From the NCBI GenBank assembly GCA_026414745.1, contig JAOAIK010000017.1:1-64000 (forward strand): 64,000 nucleotides of DNA. The letters are read 5' to 3'. This document shows, piece after piece, positions 56,184-64,000 of the stretch. Each line of letters begins with the position of its first letter. Positions within the stretch are counted from its first letter, which is position 1. The notes beneath the pieces are model-generated. The model worked only from the letters and a program-made list of their open reading frames with translations, ran no database searches and was not told where the DNA came from. This DNA is from Roseococcus sp. (lineage in GTDB: Bacteria > Pseudomonadota > Alphaproteobacteria > Acetobacterales > Acetobacteraceae). A program made the position numbers and the translations under genes.

Positions 56184-56801
56184 TCAGCGCAGCCGCTCGT
56201 TCTGCGCCCGCATGGCGGCGAGCAGCGCCGAGACCTGGTTGCCGTTCCGCTGGATCACGCTGCTGTATTCGCTGCGCTGGGTGAGGCGCAGCGAGCTGCC
56301 CTCCGCCACGAGATCCACGATGCGCGGCTGGCCGTTCACCTCCGCCACGCGCCAGTCCAGAACCAGGGGGGCAGTGTTCGGCCGCTCGACCAGGGTGGTG
56401 ACGAGCACATCCTCCTCCGTCCGGGCCTGGCTGCGGCCAAGGGAGAAGCGCACGCCCTGGAACTCGCCGAAGCGGGAGGCGAGGTTGCGGATCAGACTCT
56501 CCTCGAAGAGGCGGAGGTATTCCTGCTGCTCGGCGGGGGTGGCGACGCGCCACCAGCGGCCCAGGATGAAGCGGCCCGTCCCCTCGATGTCCACGGCGCG
56601 GCGCAGGATGGCGGCCACCTGGTCGCGCCGCTCGGCCAAGGGCGCGCTGCTGTTCAGCACGGCGACAAGCTCCTCGCCCGTGCTCTGGATGAAGGCTGCG
56701 GCGCGCTGCGGATCCATGGCCTGGGCGCGGGCGGCGAGGGGGGCGAGAGCGGCCGGCAGCGCAAGGAGGGCGCGCCGGGCGATCCGGTTCGGGGGCGTCA
56801 T
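56184..56801 (-). CDS. mlaC: MlaC-family phospholipid-binding protein (Ttg2D-like)
   Basis: 205-aa periplasmic protein of the MlaC/Ttg2D family, which ferries phospholipids between the outer-membrane MlaA complex and the inner-membrane MlaFEDB complex. The Tat- or Sec-like signal (RRALLALPAALAPLAARAQA) ends near residue 28. LRRAVDIEGTGRFILGRWWR, EYLRLFEESLIRNLASRFGE and VEVNGQPRIVDLVAEGSSLR-like segments are typical. Its ATG overlaps the mlaA stop (ATGA). HpnM of hopanoid clusters is a homologue, but no hopanoid genes are nearby. Confidence 0.9.
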   Translation of the reverse strand: MTPPNRIARRALLALPAALAPLAARAQAMDPQRAAAFIQSTGEELVAVLNSSAPLAERRDQVAAILRRAVDIEGTGRFILGRWWRVATPAEQQEYLRLFEESLIRNLASRFGEFQGVRFSLGRSQARTEEDVLVTTLVERPNTAPLVLDWRVAEVNGQPRIVDLVAEGSSLRLTQRSEYSSVIQRNGNQVSALLAAMRAQNERLR

Positions 56802-57604
56802 CGGCTGGGGGGACCGTCTCGACGGGCAGGGGGGACGCCGATGCCGATGCCGGTGCCCATGGCCGACTGCGGGGCCTGGACGCCGCTGTTGGCGATTTCG
56901 GCAGCACGGCGCTGGCGATAGGCGCTGCGGAGCACGGCATAGGGATCGAGCGAGCTGCGCTCGATCTGGTCGAGCGCATCGAGCACCCCCTCCCGGGCAT
57001 CCACCACGGTGAGGCCGACACGGCTGTAGCGCAGCGCCTCCACGGCCGTGCCCTGGCCGAACCAGAACCAGGGGCTGAGCACCGAATCGACGGCGAAGCC
57101 GATCAGGTCCCGCGAGTTGGTGGGTCCGAGCACGGGAACATAGAGGTAGTGCCCTTCGGCGACGCCCCAGACCGCGAGGGTCTGGCCGAAATCCTCGCTG
57201 TGGCCGCGCAGGCCGAAGTGGTCCTCCGCCACGTCGAAGATGCCGGCGAGGCCCAGGGTGGAGTTGATCAGGAAGCGCGCGCCGGTGATGCCGGCGCGCT
57301 GCATCTCGCCCTGCATCAGGTCGTTGGCGAGGATGGTGGGCGCGCGCAGATTCCCCAGAACATTGCGCACCCCCGTGCGGACGGGCTGCGGCAGCACCCA
57401 GCGATAGGCGAGGGCGACCGGCCGCAGCACCGCCGCATCCAGCACGCCGTTCACCGCATAGACGGCACGGTTCGTCGGTTCCAGCGGGTCGTTGGTCTCG
57501 ACGAATTCGGCCAGCGCCTCGGGATCGTTCGCGGGCGGCCGCGCGGCGCAGGCGCCGAGCGCGACGAGCAGCAGGAGGGCCGCGAGGGCGGAGGGAAGGC
57601 GCAT
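56798..57604 (-). CDS. mlaA: MlaA/VacJ-family outer-membrane lipoprotein
   Basis: 268-aa lipoprotein with a lipobox in LALLLLVALGAC-type signal (LLLLVALGACAARPP; Cys19). NDPLEPTNRAVYAVNGVLDA, NLRAPTILANDLMQGEMQRA, FDVAEDHFGLRGHSEDFGQT and YVPVLGPTNSRDLIGFAVDS are hallmarks of MlaA. It removes mislocalised phospholipids from the outer leaflet with a porin and hands them to MlaC. The ATG at 57604 gives the signal peptide. It is co-transcribed with mlaC and divergent from metF (171 bp). Confidence 0.95.
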   Translation of the reverse strand: MRLPSALAALLLLVALGACAARPPANDPEALAEFVETNDPLEPTNRAVYAVNGVLDAAVLRPVALAYRWVLPQPVRTGVRNVLGNLRAPTILANDLMQGEMQRAGITGARFLINSTLGLAGIFDVAEDHFGLRGHSEDFGQTLAVWGVAEGHYLYVPVLGPTNSRDLIGFAVDSVLSPWFWFGQGTAVEALRYSRVGLTVVDAREGVLDALDQIERSSLDPYAVLRSAYRQRRAAEIANSGVQAPQSAMGTGIGIGVPPARRDGPPSR

Positions 57605-57775
57605 GGGCGCGTCGAGACCTTGTCCTGGGGCTGCCGGCCTGAGGCCGTGGCCCCGCCTTGGGTGCGAGTCGCTGGGCAGCACCTTACACCCCCGGGCGCG
57701 CCGCGCCGCAAGGGGCGCAAGCGCATCCGCCCACGCCCCTTGCCATCCCGCCGCGCCGGCCCCATTCCCCCGCCG

Positions 57776-58711
57776 ATGGACACGCCGCCGCCCAACACCC
57801 TCCAGCGCTGGCTGACCGGGCCCCGGGTGGGTCCGCTGCCCAGCCACGCCGAGCTTCCCCCGCCCAAGCTCTCCTTCGAGTTCTTCCCGCCGAAGAACGA
57901 GAAGCTCGAGCAGGATCTCTGGGCCTGCATCCGCCGGCTCGAGCCGCTGGCGCCGCGCTTCGTCTCCGTGACCTACGGCGCGGGCGGCTCCACCCGGGCG
58001 CGCACCCACGAGACGGTGGCGCGGATCGTGAAGGAGACCTCCCTCACCCCGGCGGCCCATCTCACCTGCGTCGGCGCCACGCGCGAGGAGGTGGACGAGG
58101 TGGCGCGGGGCTACTGGGCGGCGGGCGTGCGCCACATCGTCGCCCTGCGCGGCGCCCCGCCGGCCGGCGCGGCCCGCTACGAGCCGCATCCCGGCGGCTA
58201 CGCCCAGGCCGAGGACCTGGTGCGCGGCCTCAAGCGCATCGCCGACTTCGACATCAGCGTGGGCGCCTACCCCGAGACGCATCCGGCTGCCCTCTCGCCC
58301 GAGGCCGATCTCGATTTCCTCAAGCGGAAGATCGACGCCGGCGCGACGCGCGCGATCACCCAGTACTTCTTCGACACCGAGGTGTATCTCCGTTTCCTCG
58401 ACCGCTGCCTCGCCAAGGGCATCACGGTGCCGATCGTGCCCGGCATCCTGCCCGTCTCCAACTTCGCGCAGGTGAAGCGTTTCTCGGCGATGTGCGGCGC
58501 CTCCGTGCCCGCCTGGCTCGAGAAGCTCTTCGAGGGGCTGGAGGAGGACGAGAGCACGCGCCGCATGGTGGCCGCCACCGTGGCCGCCGAGCAGGTGCGG
58601 CTGCTGCAGGCCAACGGCGTGGACGAGTTCCATTTCTACACGCTGAACCGGCCCGACCTCACCTACGCCATCGCGCACATCCTGGGCGCGCGCCCGAAGC
58701 AGGGCGCCTGA
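57776..58711 (+). CDS. metF: Methylenetetrahydrofolate reductase
   Basis: 311-aa FAD-dependent enzyme making 5-methyltetrahydrofolate for methionine synthesis. KLSFEFFPPKNEKLEQDLWA carries the conserved Glu, FVSVTYGAGGSTRARTHETV and AHLTCVGATREEVDEVARGY follow, and ITQYFFDTEVYLRFLDRCLA, PGILPVSNFAQVKRFSAMCG and EFHFYTLNRPDLTYAIAHIL complete the barrel. The ATG at 57776 has MDTPPPNTLQRWLTGPRVGP, a short leader before the barrel. No ArsR-type regulator or metH lies beside it, unlike in many alphaproteobacteria. Confidence 0.96.
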   Translation: MDTPPPNTLQRWLTGPRVGPLPSHAELPPPKLSFEFFPPKNEKLEQDLWACIRRLEPLAPRFVSVTYGAGGSTRARTHETVARIVKETSLTPAAHLTCVGATREEVDEVARGYWAAGVRHIVALRGAPPAGAARYEPHPGGYAQAEDLVRGLKRIADFDISVGAYPETHPAALSPEADLDFLKRKIDAGATRAITQYFFDTEVYLRFLDRCLAKGITVPIVPGILPVSNFAQVKRFSAMCGASVPAWLEKLFEGLEEDESTRRMVAATVAAEQVRLLQANGVDEFHFYTLNRPDLTYAIAHILGARPKQGA

Positions 58712-58742
58712 CCGGCCGAGTCGCGGCCTGGGCGCCAGCACC

Positions 58743-59132
58743 TCAGCCGAGCACCGCGACGCACTCGATCTCCAGCAGGAAGTCCGGGCGGGGCAGGGAA
58801 CAGACGATGCAGGTGGTGCGCGCGGGATAGTTCCCGTCGGGGAAATGGGCCGCGTAGAGGCGGTTCATCTCCTCGAAATCCTCGCGCCGGGTGAGGAAGA
58901 CGTTCACCTTCGTCACGCGGCTCCAGTCCGCCCCGGCCGCCTTCAGGATGCCGGTGATGTTCGCCATCACCTGCGTCATCTGCGCGGTGAAGTCGCCGAC
59001 CGCGAGCCTCCCCTCCGCGTCATAGGCCGGGATGCCGGAGACCCAGAGCAGGTTCCCGCACCTCACCGCGGGCGAGAGCGGCGCCTTGACCCTGAACTGG
59101 CCGGGCGGCTGGATGTGCTCGAGCGGCGTCAT
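58743..59132 (-). CDS. RidA-family protein
   Basis: 129-aa YjgF/RidA-family protein. LLWVSGIPAYDAEGRLAVGD, ITGILKAAGADWSRVTKVNV and NYPARTTCIVCSLPRPDFLL are conserved; the Arg in PARTT is the residue used by RidA to hydrolyse reactive enamines/imines to ketoacids. The C-terminal FLLEIECVAVL matches as well. It starts 3 bp after the Bug-family receptor gene's stop, so the two genes are co-transcribed, hinting at metabolism of an amine or keto acid imported or sensed by that system. Confidence 0.9.
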   Translation of the reverse strand: MTPLEHIQPPGQFRVKAPLSPAVRCGNLLWVSGIPAYDAEGRLAVGDFTAQMTQVMANITGILKAAGADWSRVTKVNVFLTRREDFEEMNRLYAAHFPDGNYPARTTCIVCSLPRPDFLLEIECVAVLG

Positions 59133-59135
59133 CGC

Positions 59136-60101
59136 TCAGTTCACCGTGATGTCGTTGGCCCGGATCACCTGCGCGTAGGTGTCGGCATAGCGGCGGATTT
59201 CGGCCGCGAAGGCCGCGGAGGGGCGGGCGAGCACGGTGAAGCCCTGCTCCTCCAGCCGTCCGCGCACCTCGGGCCGTGCCAGCGCGGCGGCCCAGGCCGC
59301 CTCCAGCCGCGCGCGAGCGGCCGGCGGCACCTCGGCGCGGGTGATCAGGCCGAACCAGGAGTCGGAGAGAACGAGCGGGTAGCCGACCTCCGCCATGGTC
59401 GGCGTCTGCGGCAGTTCACGCACGCGCGTCTCGTTGGAGATGGCGACCGGCGCGATCTGGCCGAGCTGCGCGGGCTGGATCATGTCCGGCAGGTTGGCGA
59501 ACATGAACTGGATGCGCCCGCCGATGAGGTCCGTGTTGGCCTGGGCGCTGCCGGTGTAGGGCACATGGACGGCGTTGATCCGGGCCAGCTCGCGGAACTG
59601 CTCGCCGCCGAGGTGGTTGGAGGTGCCGATGCCGTAGGAGCCGAAGGCCAGCCCCGGGCCCGGCCGGCGCCCTGCCTCGAGGAAGCCCGGGAAGTCTCGC
59701 GCCACCGCGGGGTGCACCGCCAGCACATGCGGCACCACGGTCGCCATCATGATCGGCGCGAAGTCGCGCAGGGCGTTGTAGGGCGTGTTCGGACGCAGCG
59801 TGACGTTGGCGGCGAAGCTGTTGGCGATCATCAGCATGGTGTGGCCGTCGGCCGCGGCGCGCTGCAGCTCCACCGTGCCGACCACCGTCGCACCTCCGGG
59901 CCGGTGGTCGATCACCACGGGCTGCCCCAGCTCCTGCTGCAGGTGGTTCTGGGCGAGGCGCACCACCGGGTCCATGGTGCCGCCCGGCGGGAAGGGGATG
60001 ATCACGCGCACCGGCTGGCTCGGCGACCAGGATTGCGCGAGGGCGGGCCGGGAGAGGGACGCGAGCGGCAGCAGGGCGGCGGCGCGGCGGGAGAGGCGCA
60101 T
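59136..60101 (-). CDS. Bug/TctC-family tripartite tricarboxylate receptor
   Basis: 321-aa periplasmic solute-binding protein of the Bug (TctC) family. After a signal peptide (LSRRAAALLPLASLSRPALA) it has PVRVIIPFPPGGTMDPVVRL, the ligand carboxylate-binding loop, VVIDHRPGGATVVGTVELQR, FGSYGIGTSNHLGGEQFREL and MFANLPDMIQPAQLGQIAPV, all typical. The membrane partners TctA and TctB are absent, as is common for these very numerous receptors. It lies between a BASS-type transporter and ridA on the same strand. Confidence 0.93.
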   Translation of the reverse strand: MRLSRRAAALLPLASLSRPALAQSWSPSQPVRVIIPFPPGGTMDPVVRLAQNHLQQELGQPVVIDHRPGGATVVGTVELQRAAADGHTMLMIANSFAANVTLRPNTPYNALRDFAPIMMATVVPHVLAVHPAVARDFPGFLEAGRRPGPGLAFGSYGIGTSNHLGGEQFRELARINAVHVPYTGSAQANTDLIGGRIQFMFANLPDMIQPAQLGQIAPVAISNETRVRELPQTPTMAEVGYPLVLSDSWFGLITRAEVPPAARARLEAAWAAALARPEVRGRLEEQGFTVLARPSAAFAAEIRRYADTYAQVIRANDITVN

Positions 60102-60155
60102 GGCGGACTTCCTCCAAGGGCGCGCCCGAAGCCTGCGGCCCGCCGCATGTCCCGG

Positions 60156-61100
60156 TCAAGCGAGGCGTGCGCCGATGCGCCGATACACCGGCCGCAGCAG
60201 GAAGGGGCTGAGGAAGAGCGGGAACTGGCAGAGCGCGAAGAAGAGCAGGATGTCACGGTCCGTCGCCGCCGGCAGCACCGCGAGGTAGAGCGCCATGTTG
60301 CGGTTGCCCGAGAGCAGCCCGGCCGAGAGCGCCACGCGCGCCCCCGCCGGCCAGCAGGCCAGCGCGGTGGCGAGGTTGAGCGCGAAGCTGCCGGCGAAGG
60401 CGAGCGCGAGCCCCGCCAGCACGAAGCCCGGCTCGGCCAGAAGCTTGGCCTGCATCCCGTCCATCACGCCGAAGCCGTAGAGCACCACGACCAGCACCAC
60501 CGCCCCGTCCACCGAGGGCCCCCAGTCGGCCAGCCGCGCCGGCCCCAGCGCGCGCCGCAGCAGGATCGAGAGCAGCAGCGGCAGCCCCACCACCAGCGCC
60601 AGGCGGATCATCAGCGCCTCGAGCGAGATGGCGAGGTCGATGCCCATCAGCCCGAGCGCCAGCGGCGGCGCGGTGAAGGGCACGAGCAGGGTGGAGAGCA
60701 CGGCGGCGACCAGCGCGATCTCTCCGTCCAGCCCCACCAGCCGCGCGAAGGCCGGCGAGGAGGTGGCGGCGCAGCCCGTCGCCATGATCACCAGCCCCGC
60801 CGCCAGCGGGCCGGTGAGCCCCGCGGCCGTCACCGCCGCCCAGGCGAGCAGCGGGCAGGCCAGCAGCAGCCACAGCAGCAGCAGCAGCACCATCAGGGGC
60901 CGGCGCAGGTAGGAGAGCACCTGCACCGGGTCCACCCGCAGCAGCACCAGGGTCATCAGCACCACCACGGTGGGCGTCATCACGTCGCGCAGCAGGGCGG
61001 CGAGCGGGGGCACGGCCAGCCCCACGAAGATGCCGCCCGCCAGCAGCGCCGCGCCATGGCGGGCCGACCATTCGAGGGCGAGGCGGAGCGGAAGGAGCAA
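60156..61100 (-). CDS. BASS-like (bile acid:sodium symporter family) transporter
   Basis: 314-aa membrane protein with about ten hydrophobic helices. GLVIMATGCAATSSPAFARL resembles the crossover motif following helix 4 of bile acid:sodium symporter family members, and LSAGLLSGNRNMALYLAVLP, with the polar GNRNM, resembles the second. The protein begins LRLALEWSARHGAALLAGGI. It may be a sodium-coupled carrier of an organic anion. The start at 61100 lies 50 bp from the divergent UvrD/PcrA start, and the Bug-receptor gene follows 54 bp downstream. Confidence 0.75.
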   Translation of the reverse strand: MLLPLRLALEWSARHGAALLAGGIFVGLAVPPLAALLRDVMTPTVVVLMTLVLLRVDPVQVLSYLRRPLMVLLLLLWLLLACPLLAWAAVTAAGLTGPLAAGLVIMATGCAATSSPAFARLVGLDGEIALVAAVLSTLLVPFTAPPLALGLMGIDLAISLEALMIRLALVVGLPLLLSILLRRALGPARLADWGPSVDGAVVLVVVLYGFGVMDGMQAKLLAEPGFVLAGLALAFAGSFALNLATALACWPAGARVALSAGLLSGNRNMALYLAVLPAATDRDILLFFALCQFPLFLSPFLLRPVYRRIGARLA

Positions 61101-61149
61101 GGCGGCGCGCGTGTGGTGGGGCTGCCGGCGATGTTCTATAGGGCGGGGC

Positions 61150-63345
61150 GTGACGGCAACCCCCGCCCCCGACTATCTCGCCCGCCTGAACGCCGAGCAG
61201 CGCGCGGCGGTCGAGGCGCTCGACGGCCCGCTGCTGGTGCTCGCCGGCGCCGGCACGGGCAAGACGCGCGTGCTGACCACGCGCTTCGCGCACATCCTGA
61301 TGACGGGCCGCGCCCAGCCGCACCAGGTGCTCGCCGTCACCTTCACCAACAAGGCGGCGCGGGAGATGCGCGAGCGCGTCTCCGCCATCCTCGGCCGCCC
61401 GGTGGAGGGGCTGTGGCTCGGCACCTTCCACGCGCTCGCCGCGCGCATGCTGCGCCGGCACGCGGAACTGGTGGGCCTCAAGCCCGACTTCACCATCCTC
61501 GACACCGACGACCAGGCCCGCCTGCTCAAGCAGGTGATGGAGGCGGAAGGGGTGGACCTGAAGCGCTGGCCGGTGAACGGGCTCATGGCCGTCATCCAGC
61601 GCTGGAAGGATCGCGGCCTGCCGCCCGGGCGGATCCCGGCCGCCGAGGGCAGCGACTACGCGAACCACCGGGCCGAGGCGCTCTACGCCGCCTACCAGGC
61701 GCGGCTCGCCGCGCTCAACGCCGCGGATTTCGGCGACCTGCTGCTGCACGTGACGGAGATCCTGCGCGGCGACGCCGAGGTGCTGGCGCGCTACCACCGC
61801 CTGTTCCGCTACATCCTGGTGGACGAGTACCAGGACACGAACCTCGTGCAGTATCTCTGGCTCCGGCTGCTCGCGCAGGGGCACCGGAACATCTGCTGCG
61901 TGGGCGACGACGACCAGTCCATCTATTCCTGGCGCGGGGCGGAGATCGAGAACATCCTGCGCTTCGAGAAGGATTTCCCCGGCGCGCGCATCGTGCGGCT
62001 GGAGAGCAACTACCGCTCCACACGCCCCATCCTCGCCGCCGCCTCGGGCCTGATCGCGCGCAACGAGGGGCGGCTGGGCAAGACGCTGCGCCCCGGGCGC
62101 GGCGATGCGGAGGGCGAGAAGATCCGCGTCGTCTCGCTGTGGGACAGCGAGGAGGAGGCGCGCATGGTCGGCGCGCGCATCGAGGCGGCGCGGCGCGAAG
62201 GCCAGGACCTGGGCGAGGTCGCCATCCTGGTGCGCGCGGGCTTCCAGACGCGCAGCTTCGAGGAGAGGCTGATCGCGCTCGGCATCCCCTACCGCGTCTT
62301 CGGCGGCGCGAAGTTCTACGAGCGCCAGGAAATCCGCGACGCGGTGGCCTATTTCCGCGCCATGACGAACCCGGCCGACGACCTCGCCTTCGAGCGCATC
62401 GTCAACGTGCCCAAGCGCGGGCTGGGCGAGACGGCGCTGGCCGCGATGCACCGCGCGGCGCGCGAGCAGGGCGTGCCGCTGCGCCTCGCCGCGCAGGGGC
62501 TGCTGCGGTCCGAGGCGCTGCGCCCGAAGCCGCGCGCCGCGCTGCGCGAGCTTCTGGAGGGGCTCGAGCGCTGGCGCGCCGGGCTCGACCGCGAGGGCCA
62601 TGTGGTGGTGGCGCAGCAGGCGCTGGAGGAGAGCGGCTACACCGGGATGTGGAAGCAGGACCGCAGCCCCGAGGCGGCGGGCCGGCTGGACAACCTGAAG
62701 GAGCTGGTGCGCGCCATGGCCGAGTTCGGCAGCATGGCCGCCTTCCTCGAGCACATCGCGCTGGTGATGGAGAACGACGAGGCCGCCGAGGGCGCGCGCG
62801 TCTCGCTGATGACGCTGCACGCCGCCAAGGGGCTCGAGTTCGACATGGTGTTCCTGCCGGGCTGGGAGGAGGGGCTCTTTCCCTCGCAGCGCAGCCTCGA
62901 CGAGGGCGGCGCGAAGAGCCTGGAGGAGGAACGGCGCCTCGCCTATGTCGGCATCACGCGCGCGCGGCGGCGCTGCATCATCAGCCATGCCGCGAACCGG
63001 CGCATCTACGGCAACTGGACCAGCACCATCCCCTCGCGCTTCCTCGACGAGCTGCCGCCCGAGGAGGTGATCCGCGAGGGCGAGGCGCCGGCGCCGCGCC
63101 TGCCCCACTCGGTGTTCGGCGCCGGGCCGCTCATGGCGTCGCGCCGCCCGCGCGTGATCGAGGCCGGCGCCTGGGAGGTGCCCGAGCGCCCGGCCCGCGC
63201 CGGGGCCCTCGCGGTGGGCCAGCGCGTCTTCCACCAGAAATTCGGCTATGGCCGCATCACCGCCGTCGAGGAGGACCGCCTCGACATCGAGTTCGAGAAG
63301 GCCGGGCCCAAGCGCGTGCTCGACCGTTTCGTGGAGCCCGCCTGA
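61150..63345 (+). CDS. UvrD/PcrA-type ATP-dependent DNA helicase
   Basis: Superfamily 1A 3'-5' helicase, 731 aa. LNAEQRAAVEALDGPLLVLA and GAGTGKTRVLTTRF contain the Q-motif and Walker A; TFTNKAAREMRERV (Ia), FRYILVDEYQDTNLVQYLWL (II), GDDDQSIYSWRGAEIENILR (III), LESNYRSTRPILAAASGLIA (IV), VSLMTLHAAKGLEFDMVFLP (V) and VGITRARRRCIISHAANRRI (VI) follow. The C-terminal Tudor-like GQRVFHQKFGYGRITAVEED matches PcrA/UvrD. I use the GTG at 61150; the open frame upstream is antisense to the BASS gene. It functions in repair and replication restart. Confidence 0.92.
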   Translation: MTATPAPDYLARLNAEQRAAVEALDGPLLVLAGAGTGKTRVLTTRFAHILMTGRAQPHQVLAVTFTNKAAREMRERVSAILGRPVEGLWLGTFHALAARMLRRHAELVGLKPDFTILDTDDQARLLKQVMEAEGVDLKRWPVNGLMAVIQRWKDRGLPPGRIPAAEGSDYANHRAEALYAAYQARLAALNAADFGDLLLHVTEILRGDAEVLARYHRLFRYILVDEYQDTNLVQYLWLRLLAQGHRNICCVGDDDQSIYSWRGAEIENILRFEKDFPGARIVRLESNYRSTRPILAAASGLIARNEGRLGKTLRPGRGDAEGEKIRVVSLWDSEEEARMVGARIEAARREGQDLGEVAILVRAGFQTRSFEERLIALGIPYRVFGGAKFYERQEIRDAVAYFRAMTNPADDLAFERIVNVPKRGLGETALAAMHRAAREQGVPLRLAAQGLLRSEALRPKPRAALRELLEGLERWRAGLDREGHVVVAQQALEESGYTGMWKQDRSPEAAGRLDNLKELVRAMAEFGSMAAFLEHIALVMENDEAAEGARVSLMTLHAAKGLEFDMVFLPGWEEGLFPSQRSLDEGGAKSLEEERRLAYVGITRARRRCIISHAANRRIYGNWTSTIPSRFLDELPPEEVIREGEAPAPRLPHSVFGAGPLMASRRPRVIEAGAWEVPERPARAGALAVGQRVFHQKFGYGRITAVEEDRLDIEFEKAGPKRVLDRFVEPA

Positions 63346-63355
63346 GGCAGCGCGC

Positions 63356-64000
63356 GTGAAGAAGCATCCCACCCCGCTCGAGACCCTGAGCCTCGCGGCC
63401 CTGCCCGAGGCCGCCGTGCCCGCCTACGAGGCGGCGCTGGGCAGCGTCAGCCTCGCCGTGGCGCTGTTCCGCGACGAGGCGACCGACACCTGGCGCGTCG
63501 AGGCGGTGCGCGAGGCCGGCGCCGACCCCGCCGCGCTGGCCGCCGCCCTGGCGCTGGCGGCGGGGCTCTCGGGGGTGGAGGCGGCGATCACCCGCACCCC
63601 CACCGAGGCCGATGGCTGGCTCGCGCGCAGCATCGAGGCCTTTCCCGAGCAGCCCATCGGCCGGCGCTTCCTGATCCGCCCCACCCATGCCGCGCGCCGG
63701 CCGGTGCATGGCCGGCATGTGCTGCTGCTCGATGCGGGTCTCGCCTTCGGCTCGGGCGAACACGCCTCCACCCGCGGCTGCCTCGCGGCGCTGGAGGGCA
63801 TGCGGCTCTCGCCCCGCGCGCGGGTGCTCGATCTCGGCGCGGGCAGCGGAATCCTCGCCATGGCGGCGGCGAAGCTCGCGCATGTGAAGGTGCTGGCCAC
63901 CGACATCGAGCCCTGGTCGGTGCGCATCGCCGCCGAGAATGCCGCGATGAACGGGCTGCGCGGGCGGGTGCGGGCCATCCTCGCCGATGGCTGGAGGCAC
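63356..64000 (+). CDS. prmA: Ribosomal protein L11 methyltransferase (partial, runs off window)
   Basis: The open frame from GTG 63356, 10 bp after the helicase stop, reads to the window end for 215 codons with no stop. It contains HVLLLDAGLAFGSGEHASTR (the AFGSGxHxST motif of PrmA) and ARVLDLGAGSGILAMAAAKL (SAM motif I), then VLATDIEPWSVRIAAENAAM. PrmA trimethylates Lys residues of L11. The N-terminus is short and Ala-rich, with EALGSVSLAVALFRDEATDT. The 3' part of the gene lies beyond the window. Confidence 0.92.
   Translation, partial: MKKHPTPLETLSLAALPEAAVPAYEAALGSVSLAVALFRDEATDTWRVEAVREAGADPAALAAALALAAGLSGVEAAITRTPTEADGWLARSIEAFPEQPIGRRFLIRPTHAARRPVHGRHVLLLDAGLAFGSGEHASTRGCLAALEGMRLSPRARVLDLGAGSGILAMAAAKLAHVKVLATDIEPWSVRIAAENAAMNGLRGRVRAILADGWRH

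Noticed and set aside
57605-57775. A SAH or cobalamin riboswitch before metF
   Set aside because: No conserved core for either class is visible. The region is GC-rich with only generic pairing.
58845-63359. A 1504-codon open frame on the plus strand, and similar ones at 52010-56284 and 36771-40829
   Set aside because: They lie mostly antisense to, or in another frame of, genes with clear motifs. They are rich in Arg, Gly, Ala and Pro, as expected when GC-rich codons are read in the wrong frame. The authentic genes at their 3' ends are annotated separately where real.

Overview
This window is chromosomal DNA of very high G+C content from an alphaproteobacterium. Gene content and arrangement fit Rhodospirillales, most likely an Acetobacteraceae member of the Roseomonas type. 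The pointers are dnaK-dnaJ-dapB proximity, clpS-clpA, the miaB-phoH-ybeY-corC block, lnt followed by an XRE regulator, a phasin with PhaR-type operators, and an orphan Bug/TctC receptor. The taxonomic call is inference from gene content; no rRNA is present. Coding density is high and nearly every gene is housekeeping. I find no prophage, insertion sequence, CRISPR array or plasmid backbone.

Layout. 1-5 kb: tRNA-Glu, a LivJ-like binding protein, a quinone oxidoreductase, a DMT exporter, an alpha/beta hydrolase and a decayed amino-acid-binding-protein gene. 5-14 kb, minus strand: a run from an LpxH-like phosphoesterase through a GT4 glycosyltransferase, a DUF374 acyltransferase, waaA and lpxK (lipid A/Kdo assembly), then a 42-bp palindrome, then a tetR-devBCA-type export operon. 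14-25 kb: a lipid kinase, an RraA-family protein with an MFS transporter, an XRE regulator and lnt, a flavin reductase, miaB-phoH-ybeY-corC and a small glycine-zipper lipoprotein. 25-33 kb: acnA, ccmAB, phosphomannomutase, galU and a D-Ala-D-Ala carboxypeptidase.

33-45 kb: phasin with two TGC-N3-GCA palindromes, clpS-clpA, trmB and metK (with a clear terminator between them), a DadA-like oxidase, a methyltransferase, dnaK-dnaJ, a flavodoxin-like protein and dapB. 45-51 kb: an acyl-CoA catabolic cluster (two acyl-CoA dehydrogenases, an enoyl-CoA hydratase and an orphan CoA-transferase beta subunit) interrupted by a 3'-truncated RTX gene. Glutathione peroxidase and a broken methyltransferase follow. 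51-64 kb: a VOC protein, a 1432-residue DUF4011/COG1112 helicase with a Vsr-like nuclease domain, mlaC-mlaA, metF, ridA-tctC-BASS transporter, a UvrD/PcrA helicase and a partial prmA that runs off the end.

How the genes work together. Several neighbourhoods bear on the envelope: lipid A/Kdo synthesis, Lnt, Mla lipid transport, GalU/PMM sugar nucleotides and the peptidoglycan carboxypeptidase. A second theme is protein and RNA quality control: ClpSA, DnaKJ, YbeY, MiaB, TrmB and PhoH. The most unusual observations are three decayed or truncated genes (amino-acid-binding protein, RTX fragment, methyltransferase), the splitting of a normally contiguous phoH-ybeY-corC-lnt-xre-metK-trmB neighbourhood into three pieces, the paired palindromes around the phasin promoter, and the solitary helicase-nuclease protein. 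None of these amounts to a clearly undescribed system; the helicase is the nearest candidate.
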